From NCBI GenBank assembly GCA_037179335.1, contig JAKZHN010000009.1:1054001-1118000 (forward strand): a stretch of DNA of 64,000 nt. Direction: 5' to 3'. A program made the translations under genes and the position numbers. Positions 55,183 to 64,000 of this stretch are shown piece by piece. Under the pieces are notes generated by a model. That model was not told the origin of the DNA, did not search any database, and worked only from the letters and a program-made list of their open reading frames with translations. The stretch is from Cyclaneusma minus (Eukaryota; Ascomycota; Leotiomycetes; Marthamycetales; Marthamycetaceae). The stretch's first letter is position 1; every line of letters starts with the position of its first letter.

Positions 55183-56268
55183 GCTGGGCAGGCAGAGGAT
55201 TTATTGCGGAAGCGGTTGTGAGGTGAATTTCCTTGCGAGTTGCGGGTGAACCGTGATTGAGGAGATTGAACGACCAAGTGCTTGTTGAAGCTCAAGGTAT
55301 CAGGGCTGGCCTCGGCGCAAAAGTTCGTCAGTCGCATGGCCAGACCGAATTGTTGTGCATGCTTAGATGGGCGTGGCGGCGGAAAGAAATAGAACGGTCG
55401 CTCCGCCATCCAATATGCGCCACCAACGAATATTGCAGGGCACAAGTGATTTGATTCCACGTGACCTTGGACTTCCTTGAATAATAGCAACAGCGAAGTC
55501 AACGACTTCTGCAGACAAAGGAACACCGCCCTGACGGAACCCGAATCTTTAATCCCCAGGTCAGATATTCCCAGTTATCTTAGATATTTCCAATCGCGTG
55601 GACTCTAGGGACTCTAGGCTATACAGTGGGACGAAAGAAGTTGAACACCCCCTCTCAGTCTTCTGAGAACTATCTGAAACATTCATGATTATTGAAATAC
55701 TCTTAATTTTTGGGAATAACCTCAATTATTGGGGATACTCTCAATCACTGGAGATATTTCGAATCATTGTGGATTGTTTCCATAACGGGAAATTCTTCCA
55801 AACAAGTTTCGCTTGGGAGAGGGTTTTATAATTTTTTTTACCTAGTTGTACATGGACATTCGTTCCACCAGTCACCCTGGACCAAACCTCGCCGGATCCC
55901 GGAGGGTGAGTTTGGACTTTGTTCAAGTAATGGTAACTCACCTGCAGCGGTACCGCTAGAATCTTGGAGCCTAGATTTAATGTACAACAACACTTGCGGT
56001 GCGCCCATATAATGTTTATGTGCATTCATGTCTTCCGATCAAGTGACGTTATGCAATGTAGATTAGAGTATCTCTTTGGGGCGACTGACGTATTGAACCA
56101 ACTTCTGCAAACCAGGGAACACAGCACCGGCGGAACTCGAATTTTCTATTTGCAGCTTAGAGGTGTTTATGGTAGAGTAATCTTGACCTCTTGCACGGGA
56201 TTTAAGCCCCCAATCGCGTGCCTTGCTCAAAAGGGTAGCCCAGCTTCCCAGAAGTCATCCAAATACAC
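55183..56268. other. Spacer, BTB-9 / BTB-10, with element and dispersed motif
   Basis: Carries element copy 5 and two copies (about 55505-55560 and 56104-56160) of a dispersed phrase gaacac.gc.c.g.cggaactcgaat that returns at 57912 next to BTB-11, so flanks were copied with the genes. No gene. Confidence 0.45.
55622..55850. mobile_element. Inverted-repeat element, copy 5 (229 bp)
   Basis: Left end tacagtgggacgaaagaagt then tgaacacccccta-like; right end gagggttttataattttttt then tacctagttgta, TA at both borders. The interior holds ~20-bp units (cttaatttttgggaataacc, caatcactggagatatttcg). The left outer end is the best match to the consensus CAGTGGGACGA. Confidence 0.7.
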
Positions 56269-57039
56269 TCACTGACCACTCCAACTAATGATCGTTTTGG
56301 GTACCTTTTTGCTCTGGAACGTAGTATTTGCGTGGTTCTGCCAACGAAGCAGGAGACTTTTTGTCACTGCGAAGAAGACGGTGTAGCATGAACTCGAACA
56401 GACTTCGGGAAAGCAGTGACGATGATCCGAGAACCAGGTGTCGCCAATGTATTCACCAAATGTGTAAACCTCCTCGATAACGATGCTACGAAGAGGACAA
56501 CCTGGAGCCGTTTTGTCGTATACTAGAGGTATGATGTCTGGGGCGAGCAAACAGTTATGCAAGCGCAGCATTTTCTCACACAACTTTCGGGCGGCCAGGT
56601 TCTGTAATCTTGGGATACACAAGTAGTCGGCGAGTATCCAGAGCCGAACGAGCTCGTTGTGCGTGGGTACATCTTCTTTAGCCCTCTGCTCGGGTGGCAT
56701 GTCGTCGTCGTCGTCGATGTTGACCTCTGAAATGCGGCCTTTATAAATGTACTCGATAACAAGGCCGAAAATCTTGGGATCCTCTTCTTCGAGGACAACG
56801 GTGCCGCATCCTTCAATAAACTGGCCATTCAAGACGCGATCGAAATATGGGGACTTGACACAGAGGAGTGATTTCCAGACATTGAAGACCACTTTCTCCT
56901 TGCCCACAACGACCTGCACGTTCTCTTGAGGCGCTCTGTTTACGGATTTGTTAGAAGCCGGTCCAAACATGAGCCAAGCAAACAAAGAGACAACTTACGA
57001 GAAGCTGACTTCACGCTTGCGCTTCAGTGTCGGAGCCAT
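56269..57039 (-). CDS. BTB-10: BTB/POZ protein with frameshifted C-terminus
   Basis: Minus-strand exons 57039-56999 and 56935-56269, 235 residues as read. Exon 1: MAPTLKRKREVSFS. BTB: APQENVQVVVGKEKVVFNVW, KSLLCVKSPYFDRVLNGQF, IFGLVIEYIYKGR; an Asp run (NIDDDDDMPPEQ); LVRLWILADYLCIPRLQN; VYDKTAPGCPLRSIVIEEVY. After HCFPE the frame leaves the family pattern; the next frame codes LFEFMLHRLL and a YYVPEQ end like that of BTB-12, closing at 56285. So one base was lost near 56400-56405, replacing the last ~45 residues. The BTB and BACK-like parts stay intact, so a product may still function. Confidence 0.75.
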
Positions 57040-58222
57040 GAGGTTTCACAGCGTCATCGAATGTAACGAGATGCAAACGCTTTGTGATGTTAATGATGTC
57101 TTCTGAGCGAGCCAGCGGGAAATTTGGAGTCCTTTAGAGAAAGTCACAAATTACTCTGAAAACGGCTCATAGCTGGAAATGGGATATCGCCGCACGGTCA
57201 GACTGAATAGCTGTGGAAACAAGATAGGAGGAAAGGCGACAGACGAACCGGCTAAGCTGCTGCCCAACTCCTTGAGCGGTACCGGACTCCGCGAAACGAT
57301 CAAAAAGAATAGCGTTCGATAACGATATAAGTTCAACTTTTCTGGGTATCTGAATATCGCCGGCTTCCCAACATTGATGGTTTCACAGGGACACTGCAGG
57401 ATGATCAGGTTGCGCGCGCGAGTAGTTCAGATGTGGGGATTGCTTATATAATCATGAAGCTGCCTTACGCTAGTAAGTTGGCCAGGCAGGTACTCAGAAT
57501 TTAGCGGCGTAGCGCTAACTTCTGTTTCCTTTCGCTGTCGTTTCTAGGCTTACCCGCGTCTCAAAACTGCTGTCAGAGCCCGGACGACGTCCCTTATATA
57601 TATTTTACTCGCAAGGCAAAGATTTGTGTTGGTGTCCGATCTGTCTCTGTCGTCCCTAACTCTATTCGCATTGTGAAATTGCTTTGTCGAAGTCCAGACG
57701 ACGTTCTATATGCGTATTATATTCACAAGGTAAAGATCTGTGTCGGTGCCTTTACAAGATCCTACTTCTAGGAGAATAGTTTCTAGAGATATAAGCTTGT
57801 CACTCACTACCTCCTCAAGAGGCAGAATCATCCAAGCAAATTGCTGAACATATACTCCGACAAACAAAGCGGGTTAGCCCGGTCTGGCTCCATGTTACAA
57901 GTCTGAAAAGCCGGGAACACTGCCCTGAAGGAACTCGAATCTTCCACTGTTAGGTCAGAGAGTGTTTGAGGTCTCAGGTACAGTAATCTTCTCCAGGCAC
58001 AGATAGAAACATGAATTCGAATACAAGGCATTTGGCTAGCTGTTTATGGGACCATAAGATACAGTACTTACAAATTGAGCACACTGCAAGTTGCCGAGGG
58101 TGAGCTAAGGATTGGTTCTCTTCTGATATCTCGAGGTTGCCGGAGTCATATGAAATAGTCTCAGCCCATCTTTTCACATCTCGCAGGGCAAGTTCAATGT
58201 GCAAGAGGTGGTAGTATTGCCT
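57040..58222. other. Spacer, BTB-10 / BTB-11
   Basis: Holds a 114-bp-spaced direct repeat (annotated) and the third copy of the dispersed gaacac..ggaactcgaat phrase. The segment 58210-58330 (ctagctagagctggaaactg, cctcgcctcagttgg) recurs at 59950-60040 and partly at 53890-53950, a duplicated 3' flank. No gene. Confidence 0.45.
57575..57750 (+). repeat. Two-copy direct repeat, 114-bp spacing
   Basis: cggacgacgtcccttatata then ttactcgcaaggcaaagatt (57581) recurs as cagacgacgttctatatgcg then attcacaaggtaaagatctg (57695). Both are followed by tgtgt.ggtg. A third weak relative (ccggacgacatttatatg) is at about 59710. Confidence 0.65.
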
Positions 58223-59056
58223 CTAGCTAGAGCTGGAAACTGAAGCACAGTCGACTCCCATACCTCTCCGCCTAAGTCTTGAGAATTGCCCCATCCCTCG
58301 CCTCAGTTGGCTGGATAGCTCGGATTCCCAACTTCCTCCCGTTAGTCCTTCAACTCTGCCATCCATAGACGCCTTAGCGGGGACTGCGACGTGATAATCT
58401 CCCCTAGTGTAATCCCTCTTCTCAATGTCAGATCCATGAAAAGCTGCAAGCTCGAGTAAGAATTCGTATGGCAAGTACCTTCTGTTCTTGATGAACCAAT
58501 GACTTGGGTAGCCTCCGAAGTAAACTTGGTGTACGAACATCTTGCGAAGAGGAGATCCCAGTGCCGTCTTTTCGTAGACAAAAGGAATCACAACGATATA
58601 TATATGATCACCGACCGTTTCGACCAGTTTGTCTGCAACGCCGTTCTGTAGCTCAGGTACCTGGAGATAGTCGGCAAGGATCCAGAGACGGACCAGATCG
58701 AAATATCCAAATGTACCTCGTGCCCGCCAGTCGGGAAGCTTGTCGGTGTAGCTCCATTGGACGAACAATCCGAAGGTGGAAGGGTCCTCCTCCTCCAGAA
58801 CAACTGTGCCTGATCCCTCCTTGAAGCCGCCATTCAGAGCGCGCTCGAAGTAAGGGGACTTCTCGCAAAGCAGCGTCTTCCAGACGTTGAACACCTTGCC
58901 ATCTTTGCCAACGACGATCTTCACATTCTCCTGAGGTTCACTAGATTGCATACGTTAGTCAGATACTCTTAAGAAGGGAACCCAGCAAAGATGAACATAG
59001 GTAACGTACGCGAAGTTGGTCTTGCTGAACTTGCGTTTCGTTCCTTGAGGTGGCAT
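58223..59056 (-). CDS. BTB-11: BTB/POZ protein with extended basic tail
   Basis: Predicted 254 residues; minus-strand exons 59056-59010 and 58940-58223. Exon 1: MPPQGTKRKFSKTNFA. BTB: EPQENVKIVVGKDGKVFNVW, KTLLCEKSPYFERALNGGF, TFGLFVQWSYTDK; helices LVRLWILADYLQVPELQN and VYEKTALGSPLRKMFVHQVY. Beyond the family's usual end (GDYHVAVPAKA) the frame continues about 45 residues with Arg/Gly/Ser (QFSRLRRRGMGVD) into sequence that in the neighbour's flank is non-coding, so the stop codon of the ancestor was probably lost here. Confidence 0.85.
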
Positions 59057-60083
59057 CTTGCTCTGTTCCTCGCAGCTTGAGCGGTGGCTGCGCAGTTGAA
59101 CGTGCTTGTGCTGTGATGAGCTTCTGTTGATTATCGCCGGTCGCGAAGTTCGAAGGACTTCGCCGCTGATTGAAGGTAGGGAACTTGGGCGGGTAGAGGT
59201 GTTGGAGGACGAAAGACGGTTTTGTGGGGTGTATGACCTTCAGCGCGAGTAGCCTGCAGGTACCCACTTCACGGTTGAAGAGATTTGAAGTTGAAGGTGG
59301 TATGTCCGGGGCTCAAACCGAGTGGATGTAAATTTGGGCAGAAGGGAGACGACAGGAAGCGCGGCCCAGCTGTCGGGGTATCTTTAGACCGGAGAGCGTT
59401 AAGTGAAGCATCCGGTTACTGAGATGACCTGCGGTGACTGGCAGCTTCACGTGATTAACCACCAGCCTGAAGTTATTAGGAATATTCGAAATAGTTATGA
59501 TTGATCCAAGTAACTCTGGAATCTCTCAATATCTCACTCTGCTTGAAGTTATTTGGAATATTCTAAGTAATCGGGATCAATCCGAGTAACTCTGGATTCT
59601 CCCAAATCATGAATACCTGGCTAAGGTGGACAGATACCTGGCCATGAGCAGCTCCGGTTCCTCGACATAGCAAATTCACAGAAACCGGAACATCAGGAAT
59701 ATGCGCCGTCGCCGGACGACATTTATATGTCAGAGCACATTTTCGTCAAGCTGGGTACTTTGCTCTGTTGCGAAATTGCTTCACAACACCGAGCTCTTTT
59801 TTTTAGCAAGTCTGATGATGCCGGGTGACGGCTTTTGAGGAGCGTAGTAAGTTGTGACTAATGGCTCTATATATGAGCAAGCAGCGATACAGGCTTCGGG
59901 GTAAACCAAGTGATTACCTAGACTCGAAACCAAGACGTGGTATTGATTCTAGCTAGAGCTGGGAACTGCAGCGAAACATAACCGTAGCCCCTCAAAGTAC
60001 CCGGACCCTCGCCTCAGTTGCCTGGATACGGGTAGTCCGGATTTTCCGCACTCCTCCATAGACTCTTCGCCTGCTCCAACCCA
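59057..60083. other. Spacer, BTB-11 / BTB-12
   Basis: 5' flank of BTB-11 and 3' flank of BTB-12. A two-copy repeat (tgaagttattaggaatattc at 59469 and tgaagttatttggaatattc at 59549, spaced 80 bp) with gatc-aagtaactctgga after each is a remnant of the element body. No gene. Confidence 0.45.
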
Positions 60084-60844
60084 TTATTCTCCTTTCTTGG
60101 GCTTGGCGTCCTCTGGGACGTGATAGTTGGTGCTATCCTTCAAAGGGTTCTTGGTCGCGTCGCTGATAGACCATCTGCCTGTGGAATGCAGAGCTATAAA
60201 TTCGAGAAGAAATTGCTTCGGAAAAAAATGCGGGTTATTGAGATACCATGCTTCGGTGGCGGGTCTCCAGTATGCGTGATCAACAAAAATTCTTCTGAGG
60301 GGTGATCCAAGCGAGGTTTTGTCGTAAACAACGGGGAGAACATCGCTGAGGGTAACACACAAGCGGAGCATTTTGGTGACAAGCTTGTCAGCGACGAGAT
60401 TTTGCAATTTGGGCACCTGGAAATAATCTGCAAGAATCCAGAGAAGAACCAACTCTCCATGCGTAGGTGTGTCCTCTTCCACTTTTTCATTCGGTGGCAA
60501 CGATTCATCGGTGACGAGGTTCTCAGAAATCTTCCCTGTATAAACCCATTCGACAAAGTATCCAAAAGCTTTGGGGTCATCCTCCTCAAGAACAACTTCG
60601 CCTGATGCCGCCTCTTTGAATCCGCCGTTTAAAGCGCGATCGAAGTAGGGAGAGTGGTGACAGAGCAATGACTTCCAGACATGGAATACCGTTTTGTCCT
60701 TGCCGACGACGATCTTCGCGTGCTCTTGGGGCTCGCTAGAGACAATTATGTTAGAATCCCTTTCTTTCGTGAGAAGGGCAAAGTGGCAAGCAAGATGAAA
60801 ATAGCTTACTAGAAACTGATTTTACGCTTCAAATTTGGCGACAT
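60084..60844 (-). CDS. BTB-12: short BTB/POZ protein, subfamily 2
   Basis: Predicted 228 residues; minus-strand exons 60844-60810 and 60735-60084. Exon 1: MSPNLKRKISFY. BTB: EPQEHAKIVVGKDKTVFHVW, KSLLCHHSPYFDRALNGGF, AFGYFVEWVYTGK; an acidic loop (DESLPPNEKVEED); LVLLWILADYFQVPKLQN; VYDKTSLGSPLRRIFVDHAY. The end is NYHVPEDAKPKKGE, the full-length form of the C-terminus that is frameshifted in BTB-10. Last gene of the cluster; intact. Confidence 0.86.
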
Positions 60845-62000
60845 TTTGCTGATTGCTCGCGACCTTCACGGGGAGTTTGAGGGAGGCTGAATGCGGGTAG
60901 ATGGTTTTCTCGCCTGGAGGAGCTTCACTGATCACTGCTGGTCGAGGAGGTCGAGAAAGCTAAAAACCACCGGTCCTTTCTAGATCCTCGGGCTTTCCGG
61001 TCGCCGGTCCGCTTTCTTCGTAGTGTAAGAGAATATCCTGTGAATCCGTTGAACTTCCGGTGCAATATGGATCGACCTTTCGGTCTCAAAGGTATGCAAG
61101 GTATGTTCCAGGTGGCGTGTAGCGTTTCAGACTGAATTGAGAGGCGCGATAGGCCAACCGGCAAGCGACAAACGGCTCAGCTGGTTGACCACCCCACGTA
61201 GTTTAGGCTGGAGGAACTCTTCAAAAGTTCAAAAAGACAATCTTCCGTGTGGCTGAGGCTGCCATGAATAACCAGAAGTTCCAAGTGACAGATCTTGTGA
61301 AATAGGTAGGGTATCCGGAGAACCCGAGAGACTGAGATCAACAGCAGCCCAGGTACTGTAATCTGTAGCGGGTAGCCCGACTAACTTTGTTTGTCGGAGT
61401 AGTGAATGCTCACCACTTGTGCTCGGATGGTTTCTAATTCCGAGCTTTGAAGAGGTCCCATAGACTTTCAAAAGGATGAGATTGAGACTCTCCTGAGGGC
61501 AAGTTGGTGTTGTGAAGAAGCACCAAGGTTCAAGTAAGCGGTTAACTTTGTTAGTGACTCCGAGTCGTGCCTGGTCCGCCCACTAGCGTAAGGCACCCAG
61601 TGCTTATATAAGCATATGTCCCCACATGTACTTCCTTCTGCCCCAGCTTCTCCCAGCCTTTTAACGCATCGCATTCCCGAGTCACGACTTGATATCTCGC
61701 AAAAGCCACAGAAAACTTCATAATCTCGACTATCGACAGGTCTATCCTCCTGAGTTGCACTCATTTCATTACATCTCGGCTGCTGTCAAAAAGATCAACT
61801 ACTGTCGAAGCTCGATATTCTGGTCTACCGCGAAAATTGCTTCACCACCAAGCTGTTTCACATCCATCCGCAAAGCAGAGTCAATCAAAGCTCATTTATT
61901 CAGATTCTGCGGCCGACTTCGATCCAGGGTCATCTTCTGCAGCATAGAGAGAACTGGCCGAGCTTTAGAGGTTGCAGAACTAGTACTGATGGCGAGCAGG

Positions 62001-62144
62001 TATTTATAGCTATCGAGCAGCAAGGCAGAGCTTCCACTTGAGCTTCACGTGCTGACAAAGTCAGGAGTCTGTCTGCCGAGGTTGGCTTTAGAAGCAGTGT
62101 GATTCAAACGCTCATAGATCCCCAACTCCAGACAGGTATAAAAG
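62001..62144. promoter_or_regulatory. Divergent promoter-like module 1
   Basis: Inverted TATA (tatttata, 62001-62008), CACGTG at 62046-62051, direct TATAAAAG at 62137-62144. Confidence 0.45.
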
Positions 62145-62989
62145 GGTCAAGCTCAGACTCGGGAAAAGCCAAAGCTACCACATTTTACATGAGCATCCAG
62201 GGAGCACGGGTAACAGGCAGAAAGCAAGATCCAAGTTTGCGTCTTTAGGTCCATCCCATATCACTTTCCTTTGTCAGTTATTCACCCGCCTAAATCTCCA
62301 TGGTTCTCGAAGTCGATGCAATCTCTCCACTTACCGCCAATGTATGACATCTGCTGTCGTTAGCAGCAAGTTGCTTTCGGAAACGAAAGCTGCTGTTGAA
62401 AAATCCCAACGATTCCAGTCGATTAAGCAGAGATGCCTTTCTCCACTTCATAGGCGTGCATCGAGAATGAGTTGTACGAATTTGCATATTCGCCCACTAT
62501 CCCAGGCAACGCGGTTGCAATTAGAAATCCATTAGAAGGCATTCCTTGCTGTAGGGGCGATGGAGAGGAATCTAAGATCAAGTCTTGGTATTTATACCTC
62601 TCTATGACCGAGAAGGATGGCATGGCATGTTCCGCAATAATGACTCAAAAGTCAAAAGCTCACACCATGCCGAGTATTGCTTTCATTGCACATAAGCTAC
62701 TGCCGAGAAGATAAACTCCTGCTGAGAACATGAAACACCGTTGAGGAGATGAGCTACCATCGCCCATTGAAGCAAAGCACGGCATTCCACCTGATTGGGA
62801 AAACCAGTCTCTAGATCACAAAATCGACATCTCCTCTTTTCGTAAAATTCAATCTTATCCAGCAAGATGGTCCTCACCTATGGCGACTAGGCTGCAAAGT
62901 CCATGGAGCTTCACTATCGACAGTCCGATAGACACCAGCTTGGGCTGCCTCTGAAGAGAAAAGTCCAGACCTGAAGCCCACGAGGAGTA

Positions 62990-63124
62990 TTTATAGAACT
63001 TCCAGACAACCTCAACTGACGTCCGCTTTAGCCAAAGCTGGCACGTGATCAGCCAAACCGTCTACGGCCGGTGTGGGTGTGAATCATACATTCTCAGAGT
63101 TTGTGAGATCCTCGAGTATAAAAA
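62990..63124. promoter_or_regulatory. Divergent promoter-like module 2
   Basis: Inverted TATA (TTTATA, 62990-62995), CACGTG at 63042-63047, direct TATAAAAA at 63117-63124. Same order and nearly the same spacing as module 1. Confidence 0.45.
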
Positions 63125-63553
63125 CAGCCAAGGCGCCCGAGCTTGGGAAACCAAGGATTATAGCTTGGAGCGATGCTGCTACGATAGCAGATGTCGTCTC
63201 AGTTTCTCATGCAAAGTCCGATTTCTTATTTCCGTCACCTCTCTCTGTGTTTTCGATTTTGGAAATTTGAATGGTCATGACAAGCCGTGCCTTTCAACGT
63301 TGACCTGGAAGTTACGCTGATACCATCTGCTGCTGGAATGAGAAAACCGCTGTCGAAGGCAATGCCTGCTGTCGCCAGGCGTAGGCAGGAAGGAAAGCCG
63401 TGTCCATCCGATTCAAGTCATGCCATACATTTCTTGGGTATATTTTTTTAAATCCAAAATCGAAAAAGCTTTATCTTATGAGTTATTTTTCCGCCTTTGT
63501 GGTCGTTTGTCGACCTCTGTCTTTGAAGAACAAACTCGTGCAACTCGAATCCC

Positions 63554-63702
63554 TTTATATATCCGCTAATTCTTAGTTCAGGCACCTATAAGTCACGTGA
63601 GGCTAAGCCTGGGAGCCCTGTTTACTTCTGAAGCAGTAAAGCAGGGCTGAATAAGCGAGCAGGCTTTGGTGGCTTGGAACTCTGCCTGCTGAGGTATAAA
63701 TA
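63554..63702. promoter_or_regulatory. Divergent promoter-like module 3
   Basis: Inverted TATA (TTTATATA, 63554-63561), CACGTG at 63594-63599, direct TATAAATA at 63695-63702. Confidence 0.45.
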
Positions 63703-64000
63703 GCTGGACCTGTTTGGGCTTTGATTGAGCACGATTCCCTTCGATGCAAAAGAAACTCCACGCCACACTGGAGACAGATGTTTCAGACCTGACCCCGTAA
63801 CCTTCGTCTTTACGCGTAGAGGAATGCTTTTCCAGGAGTCTGTAGGAGAGGTGGAAATGTAATACGTTGTGTGTTCTGGGACATTCTAGTGCTTGAGGTA
63901 GTTTGTACCGCCGTTCGTACGGAATACTGTCGTAGGGCGGCTTTTTTGTTGATTCAGAAGCTTACTGCTCAAACACGCATTCTCAATTTGTAAGGATAGT

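Larger units (their letters stand above)
60845..64000. other. 3-kb region with promoter-like modules, no gene recognised
   Basis: No frame has a recognisable domain. Candidate frames of 60-100 codons on the minus strand (61468-61764, 62683-62877) start near TATA-like motifs but show no family. The region is instead marked by three divergent TATA/CACGTG modules annotated below. Confidence 0.4.

Noticed and set aside
57890..57930. B-box-like gattcgagttcc on the minus strand, repeated at 55.5 and 56.1 kb
   Set aside because: No upstream A box at tRNA spacing; the three copies are explained as duplicated BTB flank sequence.
61468..61764. 98-codon minus-strand frame, Cys-containing (possible small protein)
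   Set aside because: No signal peptide, no paralogue in the window and no splice structure; kept only as a possible target of the TATA-like motifs.

Overview
The window is nuclear DNA of a filamentous ascomycete (Pezizomycotina), most likely a dothideomycete. The basis is short GT-AG introns (about 50-110 bp) with CTAAC/CTGAC-type branch sites, compact housekeeping genes of fungal type (Ctf4/SepB, HSP60, cofilin, Get5, Nop2), and fungal Myb-like and BTB-only families. The genus cannot be fixed from the sequence alone.

Layout. 1-1.6 kb: no supportable gene. 1.6-5.9 kb: a divergent pair, a WD40 protein (minus) and the replisome adaptor Ctf4/SepB (plus), sharing a 255-bp promoter. 7.0-24.9 kb: array 1, fourteen genes or pseudogenes, all on the plus strand, encoding small proteins with an N-terminal ~60-residue helical Myb-like domain followed by a disordered, basic/acidic tail. 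Members A-H (7-14.6 kb) are close paralogues with duplicated promoters, TATA boxes and 5'UTR introns; I-K form a second subgroup with linker-histone-like tails; L, M and N are larger and diverged. A conserved phase-0 intron splits the domain at the same place in all of them. Members E and H carry nonsense codons. A fifteenth, larger relative (O, 26.9-29.4 kb) has an intact domain and a prion-like 51-bp repeat tail.

32.1-39.2 kb: a housekeeping block of HSP60, cofilin, GET5/MDY2 and NOP2. 40.4-60.8 kb: array 2, a cluster of eleven short BTB/POZ genes or relics (named BTB-1 to BTB-12, number 11 and 12 included; BTB-3 is only a stub), nearly all on the minus strand and all built as a tiny first exon plus one large exon. 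They fall into two subfamilies and show birth-and-death features: duplicated first exons, a lost splice acceptor, truncated stubs, single-base frameshifts and one inverted, 5'-truncated copy. (In the entries the label BTB-6 is the inverted copy.) Between these genes sit copies of a TA-flanked inverted-repeat element whose interior is a degenerate ~20-bp repeat with a GAATATTCC core. A second, long-TIR MITE lies at 39.55-39.87 kb.

60.8-64 kb holds no convincing coding gene but has three evenly built divergent promoter-like modules (inverted TATA - CACGTG - TATA).

How it fits together: two unrelated, rapidly duplicating families, one nuclear/DNA-binding by prediction and one with predicted protein-interaction (possibly Cullin-3 adaptor) domains, are separated by stable housekeeping genes. 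The Myb-like tandem array, with its shared promoter block and start-stop uORF at the 5'UTR splice donor, is the best candidate for an undescribed system.
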